A DNA stretch of 32,958 nucleotides from an uncultured Aquabacterium sp. (GTDB lineage: Bacteria > Pseudomonadota > Gammaproteobacteria > Burkholderiales > Burkholderiaceae_C). The position numbers and the translations under genes were made by a program. Where the stretch lies: NCBI GenBank assembly GCA_937864045.1, contig CALMIF010000344.1:1-32958 (forward strand), given 5' to 3'. The notes under the pieces were generated by a model, which saw nothing but the letters and a program-made list of their open reading frames with translations, was not told where the DNA came from and made no database searches. The stretch's first letter is position 1. Each line of letters opens with the position of its first letter. Of the stretch, positions 28,087-32,958 are shown one piece after another.

Positions 28087-29208
28087 TCATCTGAAGCGGA
28101 CGAGCCAGGCGAAGGCGGCCATCGAGATCAGCAGGTACAGGCCACTGGGGGCGGCAGCGGCCATCCAGGGCGTCCACTGCCGCAGCAGGCCGAGGTGGCC
28201 GCTGGCATTGTTCAGCAGCACGAAGCTGATGCCCAGCATGATGCCGCCGAAGACCTTGTAGCTGACGCCGCCGGCCCGGGCATGCAGGTAGGCGAAGGGC
28301 AGGGCCAGCGCCACCATCACCACGCAGGCCAGCGGGTACAGCGCCTTCTTCCAGAACTGGATCTCATGGCCCTGCACGGCCTGGTCCTGGTCGGCCAGGT
28401 GGCTGGTGTAGCGCCACAGGTCGATGGTGGACATGTTCTTCGCCGGCAGCAGGGCGGCGGCCACCACGCTGGCGTCCAGCGTGCTGGGCCAGTCCAGGCT
28501 GTTGAATGCCTGCTGGCGCAGCGGCGCGTTGGCCTGCGCAGCCTCGGGCGTCGGCCAGTCGGAGCGTTGCACCTTGCGCAGCCGCCAGTCGCCGCCGGCC
28601 AGCACCTGGCCGCGCTCGGCCTCGATGCGGCTGCGCAGGCGGCCCTCGGTGTCGAACTCGAAGATGCGCACGCCCACCAGCGCACCACCCACGCCGGCGG
28701 CCGCCACATTGACCGAGATGCTGCGTTCGTCGGCGGGCGTGGCCCCGGGCCGGCGCTCCTTGAGCCAGGCGCCGCCGCCGCTGAGCACGATGCTGCCGCG
28801 TGCACCGGCCTTCAGCGCCAGCGCCTGGCGCTCGGTGAGCGGCGCCACGTAGTCCCCGACGACGAAGGTGAGCAGCGCGAACACCAGGCCCGGCAGGGCG
28901 AGCAGGCGCAGCGCCAGCCCGGGCCCCAGGCCGCCGGTGCGCAGGATGGTGAATTCCGACGACTGCGCCAGCCGCGCCATCGCGTAGATGGTGCCGATCA
29001 GCACCGCGATGGGAAACAGCTCGTAGAAGTGGCCCGGCTGCTCCAGCAGGCCGCGCAGCACCGCCTGGCCCAGCGTGTAGCCGTTGCGGCCCACGTTCTC
29101 CAGTTCGTCGACGAAGTCGATGAAGAAGAACAGGCTCAGGAAGGCGATGGCGACGAAGACCACCGACCAGACGATGTCGCGGTACAGCAGGCGTCTGACG
29201 GTCTTCAT
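28087..29208 (-). CDS. lptG: LPS export ABC transporter permease LptG
   Basis: A 373-residue inner-membrane permease of the LptB2FGC complex, which extracts lipopolysaccharide from the inner membrane and feeds it to the Lpt bridge. The N-terminus RRLLYRDIVWSVVFVAIAFL begins the first helix; FVDELENVGRNGYTLGQAV, ARLAQSSEFTILRTGG (coupling-helix region that meets LptB) and, after a periplasmic jellyroll-like domain, three C-terminal helices (YPLACVVMVALALPFAYLHAR onward) match LptG. The LEN/SSEFTILR motifs favour LptG over LptF. Its ATG overlaps the lptF stop as ATGA, so the two are translationally coupled. lptB and lptC are not in the window. Confidence 0.95.
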   Translation of the reverse strand: MKTVRRLLYRDIVWSVVFVAIAFLSLFFFIDFVDELENVGRNGYTLGQAVLRGLLEQPGHFYELFPIAVLIGTIYAMARLAQSSEFTILRTGGLGPGLALRLLALPGLVFALLTFVVGDYVAPLTERQALALKAGARGSIVLSGGGAWLKERRPGATPADERSISVNVAAAGVGGALVGVRIFEFDTEGRLRSRIEAERGQVLAGGDWRLRKVQRSDWPTPEAAQANAPLRQQAFNSLDWPSTLDASVVAAALLPAKNMSTIDLWRYTSHLADQDQAVQGHEIQFWKKALYPLACVVMVALALPFAYLHARAGGVSYKVFGGIMLGISFVLLNNASGHLGLLRQWTPWMAAAAPSGLYLLISMAAFAWLVRFR

Positions 29209-30299
29209 GCCGCTGCCCTCCGTCGCGGCCACCAGGCCAGCACTGCGGCATGGTCGCGCCACCAGATCAGCGCCAGTGCCAGCGCCAGCATGCCGCCGTG
29301 CAGCGCCAGCATGATGGCGCCCATGCCGACCTTGCCGCTGGCGATCCAGGCCTGCGACAGGTTGATCAGGTTGAAGTAGACGATGAAGCCCAGCAGGGCC
29401 AGCAGCAGGTTCCAGTTGGTGGCGCGGCGGGGCTGGGTGGCGGCCAGGCCCACGCCCAGCAGCAGCAGGTTGGCGGCGGCCAGCAGGAGGCCGAAGCGCC
29501 AGGCCAGCTCGGCCTGGTGGCGGCGCTGCGGGTCGCGGATCAGCGCCAGCGTGGGCAGGGTCTTGGGGGCGGCCTCGCTGGCGCTGCGTGCGGCGGCGTC
29601 GTCGACCACCACGCGGTAGCGGTCGAAGCTGGACAGGGTGCGCACGCCGCTCTGGGCGTCGACCTCGTTGCGCTGGCCGTGGTCGAGCTGCAGCACGCGG
29701 TCGCGGCCTTCGGTCAGCAGCTGGCCGCTGCGCGCCGACACCACGCTCTCCAGCGGCGGCTGGCGCGTCAGCACGAAGACGTTGTGGCCTTCGACGCCCT
29801 CCTGGCTGGCGCGGTCGACGAAGAACACCCGGCTGCCGTCGCGCGAGGACTGGAACACGCCCGGCGCCACCCGCGACAGGTCGCTGCGCTGCTCGTAGCG
29901 GCTGCGCAGCTCGGCGCTGCTCTGGTTGCCCCAGGGCCAGACGAAGAGCACCAGGGCGCCCACCACCAGCAGCACCGGCCAGGCCATCGCCAGCACCGGG
30001 CGCACGAAGCGGCCCAGGCCCAGGCCGCTGGCAAACCAGATCGCCATCTCGCTGTCGCGGTACATGCGGCCCAGCGTGACCACCACGGCCACGAACAGGC
30101 TCAGCGCCAGCATGGTCGGCAGGTGGCCTAGCGCGAAGTAGCCCAGCACCAGCACCACGTCCTCGGGCGCCACCGCGCCGCCGGCGGCCATCCCCAGGGT
30201 GCGGATCAGCATCATCGTGATCACGATGGTGAGGATGACCACCAAGGTGGCGCCGAAGCTGCGGGCCAGCTCTCGGCGCAAGGTCGCATCGAATAACAT
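29205..30299 (-). CDS. lptF: LPS export ABC transporter permease LptF
   Basis: A 364-residue partner of LptG. It starts [20 protein letters not shown], followed by [18 protein letters not shown], the coupling region [19 protein letters not shown], a periplasmic domain (about residues 120-265) and C-terminal membrane helices including [20 protein letters not shown]. The [12 protein letters not shown] motif is diagnostic of LptF. Its start lies only 28 bases from the divergent pepA start, the same head-to-head arrangement of lptF and pepA known in E. coli. The two promoters must therefore overlap the opposing coding sequences. Confidence 0.95.
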   Translation of the reverse strand: MLFDATLRRELARSFGATLVVILTIVITMMLIRTLGMAAGGAVAPEDVVLVLGYFALGHLPTMLALSLFVAVVVTLGRMYRDSEMAIWFASGLGLGRFVRPVLAMAWPVLLVVGALVLFVWPWGNQSSAELRSRYEQRSDLSRVAPGVFQSSRDGSRVFFVDRASQEGVEGHNVFVLTRQPPLESVVSARSGQLLTEGRDRVLQLDHGQRNEVDAQSGVRTLSSFDRYRVVVDDAAARSASEAAPKTLPTLALIRDPQRRHQAELAWRFGLLLAAANLLLLGVGLAATQPRRATNWNLLLALLGFIVYFNLINLSQAWIASGKVGMGAIMLALHGGMLALALALIWWRDHAAVLAWWPRRRAAA

Positions 30300-30327
30300 C
30301 TTCGGATCTTATGACGAGGCAGATCTG

Positions 30328-31800
30328 ATGGAATTCCAGACCCAAGTGACGGCGGCCGGTGGCACGGGCAAGCTGGTGGCCGATGCGCTGTTGCTGGTGA
30401 TCGTCGGCGACACCGTGCCGGCGACGCTGGATGCGCCGCTGGCCGAAGGCGTGAACGCCGCCGTGCAACTGGGCGATCTGGTCCTCAAGCCCGGCAAGGC
30501 GGCCTACCTGCGCCAACTGCCCGGCGTGAAGCCGCCACGGGTGGCCGTGGCGGTGGCGAAGAACGGCGGCGCCAAGTCGCTGAAGGCGGCTGCCGCAGCC
30601 GGCATCGGCCTGCTGAAGGGACTGGGTGTCAAGCATCTGGCCGTGCAGGTGGCCGGCACCGATGCGGTCGATGCCGCGATGGCCGAAGCCCTGGCCCTGG
30701 CCGCTGCGGATGCGGTGTATGTCTACCGCACCACCAAGCCCAGCGCCGAAGCCGCGCCGGCCCTCACGCGCCTGACCCTGCTCGTGGCCAGGGCGGATGC
30801 CGACGCAGCGGCCGCCGGGCTGGCGCGCGGCGCGGCCATCGCCGAGGGCGTGGCGCTGACGCGTGAGCTGGCCAACCGCCCCGGCAACCACTGCACGCCG
30901 ACGATGCTGGCCGCCGAGGCCCGCCGCATGGCACGCGCCAACGGCCTGAAGATCGAGGTGCTCGACCGCAAGCAGATCGAGGCCCTGGGCATGGGCAGCT
31001 TCCTGGCCGTGGCCCAGGGATCGGACGAGCCGCCGAAGTTCATCGTCATGCATTACCAGGGCGCACCGCTGAAGGGCAAGGGCGCGCAGGCGCCGCTGGT
31101 GCTGGTGGGCAAGGGCATCACCTTCGACTCGGGCGGCATCAGCCTGAAGCCGGGCGAAGGCATGGACGAGATGAAGTTCGACATGGGCGGTGCCGCCAGC
31201 GTGGTGGGCACGATGCGCGCGGTGGCGCAGCTCAAGCCGAAGCTGAACCTCGTTGGCATCGTCGCCGCCTGCGAGAACATGCCCAGCGGCCGGGCGCTGA
31301 AGCCGGGCGACGTGGTCACCAGCATGAGCGGCCAGACCATCGAGGTGCTGAACACCGACGCCGAGGGCCGGCTGATCCTGTGCGACGCGCTGACCTATGC
31401 CGAGCGCTTCAAGCCCGCCGCGGTGGTGGACATCGCCACGCTGACCGGCGCCTGCGTGATCGCGCTGGGGGCGGTGCACTCGGGCATGTTCTCGCCCGAC
31501 GACGCGCTGGCCGCCGAGCTGCTGGCCGCCGGCAACGCGGCGCTGGACACCTGCTGGCGCATGCCGCTGGACGAGGAGTACGACGAGAGCCTGAAGAGCA
31601 ACTTTGCCGACATGGCCAACATCGGCGGCCGCCCGGGTGGCGCCATCACCGCGGCCATGTTCCTCAAGCGCTTCACCGGCAAGCTGCGCTGGGCCCACCT
31701 GGACATCGCCGCCACCGCCTGGAAGAGCGGCGCCGCCAAGGGCGCCACCGGCCGCCCGGTCGGGCTGCTGACGCATTGGGTGCTGTCGCAGGCGAAGTGA
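30328..31800 (+). CDS. pepA: Leucyl aminopeptidase (PepA, M17 family)
   Basis: A 490-residue cytosolic two-metal aminopeptidase, hexameric in relatives; E. coli PepA also binds DNA at cer/xer and carAB sites. The N-terminal macro-like domain is followed by the catalytic domain with [18 protein letters not shown] (metal-binding Lys and Asp), [15 protein letters not shown], the family signature [14 protein letters not shown] (Asp and Glu metal ligands plus the bicarbonate-site Arg) and [14 protein letters not shown]. All active-site residues appear intact. The ATG at 30328 is preferred because GAGG lies about 9 bases before it and the N-terminus fits the family. holC follows 101 bases downstream, as in E. 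coli pepA-holC. Confidence 0.96.
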   Translation: MEFQTQVTAAGGTGKLVADALLLVIVGDTVPATLDAPLAEGVNAAVQLGDLVLKPGKAAYLRQLPGVKPPRVAVAVAKNGGAKSLKAAAAAGIGLLKGLGVKHLAVQVAGTDAVDAAMAEALALAAADAVYVYRTTKPSAEAAPALTRLTLLVARADADAAAAGLARGAAIAEGVALTRELANRPGNHCTPTMLAAEARRMARANGLKIEVLDRKQIEALGMGSFLAVAQGSDEPPKFIVMHYQGAPLKGKGAQAPLVLVGKGITFDSGGISLKPGEGMDEMKFDMGGAASVVGTMRAVAQLKPKLNLVGIVAACENMPSGRALKPGDVVTSMSGQTIEVLNTDAEGRLILCDALTYAERFKPAAVVDIATLTGACVIALGAVHSGMFSPDDALAAELLAAGNAALDTCWRMPLDEEYDESLKSNFADMANIGGRPGGAITAAMFLKRFTGKLRWAHLDIAATAWKSGAAKGATGRPVGLLTHWVLSQAK

Positions 31801-31857
31801 GCCGGTGAGCAACGTGCGCGGGCCGAGCGCCGGGCCGCTCCCAAGCCGGCCCGCGAA

Positions 31858-31896
31858 CCCCTCGGGGGATCGCCGGACGTTTCGTCCGGCGAGGGG
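31858..31896. repeat. Palindrome pair between pepA and holC
   Basis: CCCCTCGGGGG (31858-31868) is followed by CGCCGGAC-GTTTC-GTCCGGCG (31871-31891), a perfect 8-base-pair hairpin, and then AGGGG. The outer CCCCTCG (31858) and CGAGGGG (31890-31896) also pair, so two alternative folds are possible. It ends 5 bases before the holC ATG, with no separate ribosome site visible, so the fold may affect holC translation. Confidence 0.6.
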
Positions 31897-31901
31897 CTGA
31901 C

Positions 31902-32333
31902 ATGTCTCAGGTCGATTTCCACACGGGGCTTGGCGACAAGCTGCCCTACGCCTGCCGCCTGCTGCGCAAGGCCTGGCGTGCGGGCCGGCGCGTGGTGGTG
32001 ACGGGCGATGCGCGCCAGCTGGCGATGCTCGACCAGCTGCTGTGGACCTTCGACCCGGGCGAGTTCATTCCGCATGCGCGGCTGCGCGCCGGCGAACGAC
32101 CGGCGCCGCGGATGGCGCGCACGCCGCTGTGGCTGGCCGAGCAGCCGGCCGATGCCGGTGCCTGTGACGTGCTGGTGAACCTGGGCCCGGGTCTGCTGGG
32201 CGCCGGTGCACTGCCGGACCGCACCATTGAGCTGGTGGCCGCCGACGTCGACGAGGTGGCCGCCGGCCGCCAGCGGTGGCGCCAGCATCTGGCCGCCGGT
32301 CGGCAGCCGGTGAACCATCCGCAAGGCAGCTGA
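31902..32333 (+). CDS. holC: DNA polymerase III chi subunit HolC
   Basis: A 143-residue subunit of the clamp-loader side of the replicase, linking single-strand-binding protein to the polymerase through HolD. It reads VDFHTGLGDKLPYACRLLRK, then VVVTGDARQLAMLDQLLWTF, the FDPGEFIPHARL stretch and PLWLAEQP, ending with a helix-strand pattern of the Rossmann-like chi fold (TIELVAADVDEVAAGRQRW). Length matches E. coli chi (about 147). Position after pepA supports the call. In E. coli valS follows; here it does not. The GAGGGGC of the upstream palindrome is the only purine-rich stretch near the ATG. Confidence 0.93.
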   Translation: MSQVDFHTGLGDKLPYACRLLRKAWRAGRRVVVTGDARQLAMLDQLLWTFDPGEFIPHARLRAGERPAPRMARTPLWLAEQPADAGACDVLVNLGPGLLGAGALPDRTIELVAADVDEVAAGRQRWRQHLAAGRQPVNHPQGS

Positions 32334-32351
32334 CGCCGCGGCCGCGCAACG

Positions 32352-32367
32352 CGGCATGCCGCTTGCA
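32352..32367 (+). promoter_or_regulatory. Candidate sigma-54 promoter for the substrate-binding protein gene
   Basis: CGGCAT-GCCGC-TTGCA fits the -24/-12 pattern TGGCAC-N5-TTGCA, with GG (32353) and GC (32365) exactly 10 bases apart. Mismatches are C for T and T for C in the -24 half. Transcription would begin near 32377, giving a leader of about 140 bases. A sigma-70 -35-like TTGACC (32370-32375) is nearby but lacks a fitting -10. Confidence 0.4.
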
Positions 32368-32403
32368 AGTTGACCTTTGGACAACGCTTCTGCGCTAGGG
32401 CAA

Positions 32404-32416
32404 GCCCCGAGGGGGC
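32404..32416. repeat. GC-rich palindrome in the leader of the binding-protein gene
   Basis: GCCCC-GAG-GGGGC is a perfect inverted repeat with 5-base arms, sharing the core of the palindromes at 5336, 28047 and 31858. It lies in the 185-base gap 32334-32518, which otherwise holds only the candidate promoter. Confidence 0.5.
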
Positions 32417-32518
32417 GTGTCCCGGAAGCGGCTGTCAACCGGTGTATCGTTCCGCCGTTTGCGAACCGCCCCCCGCGTGTTCCAGGCTCAATTCATCTTC
32501 TCTTCCGGAGGTTTCCGC

Positions 32519-32958
32519 ATGCAAGTCAAGCTCAACGTGATCGTCGCGGCCGCCGCGGCGGTGCTCACCGGCACCGTCATGGCGCAGGACATGGTCGTCA
32601 AGATCGGCCACGTCGGCCCGGTGTCGGGTGCCCAGGCGCACTACGGCAAGGACAACGAGAACGGCGCCCGCATGGCGATCGACGACCTGAACGCCAAGGG
32701 TGTGACCATCGGCGGCAAGAAGGTCAAGCTGGAGCTGGTGGCCGAAGACGACGCCGCTGACCCGAAGCAGGGCACGGCTGCGGCCCAGAAGCTGTGCGAC
32801 GCCAAGGTCGCCGGCGTGGCGGGCCACCTGAACTCGGGCACCACGATTCCCGCGTCGGCCGTCTACAACCAGTGCGGCATTCCCCACGTGACGCCGTCGG
32901 CCACCAACCCCAAGCTGACGCAGCAGGGTTTCAAGACCAGCTTCCGCCTGCTGGCCAA
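32519..32958 (+). CDS. Branched-chain amino acid ABC transporter substrate-binding protein, N-terminal part
   Basis: The first 146 codons of a periplasmic LivK/LivJ-type binding protein; the gene runs off the right edge. MQVKLNVIVAAAAAVLTGTVMAQ is a Sec signal peptide with likely cleavage after VMA. The mature part begins MVVKIGHVGPVSGAQAHYGKD, followed by ENGARMAIDDLN, KKVKLELVAEDDAADPKQGT, and AGVAGHLNSGTTIPASAVYN, the Ser/Thr loop that binds the amino acid backbone, then IPHVTPSATNPKLTQQGF. This matches the Leu/Ile/Val family; related members bind amides or urea, so specificity is open. GGAGG lies 7-8 bases before the ATG, the best ribosome site in the window, as expected for an abundant protein. 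Permease and ATPase genes would lie to the right. Confidence 0.92.
   Translation, partial: MQVKLNVIVAAAAAVLTGTVMAQDMVVKIGHVGPVSGAQAHYGKDNENGARMAIDDLNAKGVTIGGKKVKLELVAEDDAADPKQGTAAAQKLCDAKVAGVAGHLNSGTTIPASAVYNQCGIPHVTPSATNPKLTQQGFKTSFRLLA

Noticed and set aside
28087..31812. A 1241-codon reading on the reverse strand through lptG and past pepA
   Set aside because: Only its last 373 residues are a real protein (LptG). The upstream part is a shadow of lptF and pepA, so LptG is not an N-terminally fused giant protein.

Overview
The window is dense, very GC-rich chromosomal DNA with short intergenic gaps. Gene content and order (dapC-dapD, smc-zipA-ligA, lptF-lptG divergent from pepA-holC, a CysB regulator coupled to a CbiX chelatase, a short YkvM-type QueF) point to a betaproteobacterium of the Burkholderiales, most like the Rubrivivax/Leptothrix/Roseateles group. 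That placement is inference from family knowledge; no search was run. I see no rRNA, tRNA, CRISPR array, phage or complete insertion sequence.

Layout. 1-1638 (-): lysine/peptidoglycan precursor genes dapC and the start of dapD. 1699-3624 (+): a cobalamin-binding-type radical SAM enzyme with unusual CX4CX2C cluster spacing. 3629-5873 (-): queF, an MFS transporter and a small SET-domain protein, all joined by 4-base ATGA overlaps. 6016-10700 (+): smc and zipA. 10756-11838: a decayed sensor histidine kinase. 11858-13231 (-): gor. 13284-15398 (+): ligA. So the smc-zipA-ligA set is split by a dead kinase and an oppositely oriented gor. 15381-17655: FKBP-type isomerase (-), a RoxA/YcfD-like ribosomal oxygenase and a hypothetical gene (+). 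17656-18118: promoter, long leader, Ala-rich lipoprotein gene and a clear intrinsic terminator. 18157-20899 (-): a membrane Ser/Thr kinase with a DUF4384-like domain and a glutathione S-transferase. 20942-25362: a conserved hypothetical, a phosphotransferase, a Crp/Fnr regulator and a FimV-like membrane protein. 25384-30299 (-): aminotransferase, cysB, cbiX, lptG, lptF. 30328-32333 (+): pepA, holC. 32519-end (+): start of a branched-chain amino acid binding protein with a candidate sigma-54 promoter.

Most genes are housekeeping: cell wall precursors, chromosome condensation, division, DNA ligation and replication, LPS export, and thiol or sulfur metabolism. The accessory-looking items are the radical SAM enzyme, the SET protein, the Ser/Thr kinase with its lipoprotein neighbour, the kinase pseudogene, and a family of short GC-rich palindromes between or at the edges of genes. 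I did not find a convincing multi-gene novel system. The best leads are the queF-MFS-SET operon, the CX4CX2C radical SAM enzyme, the disrupted zipA-ligA junction and the palindrome family.
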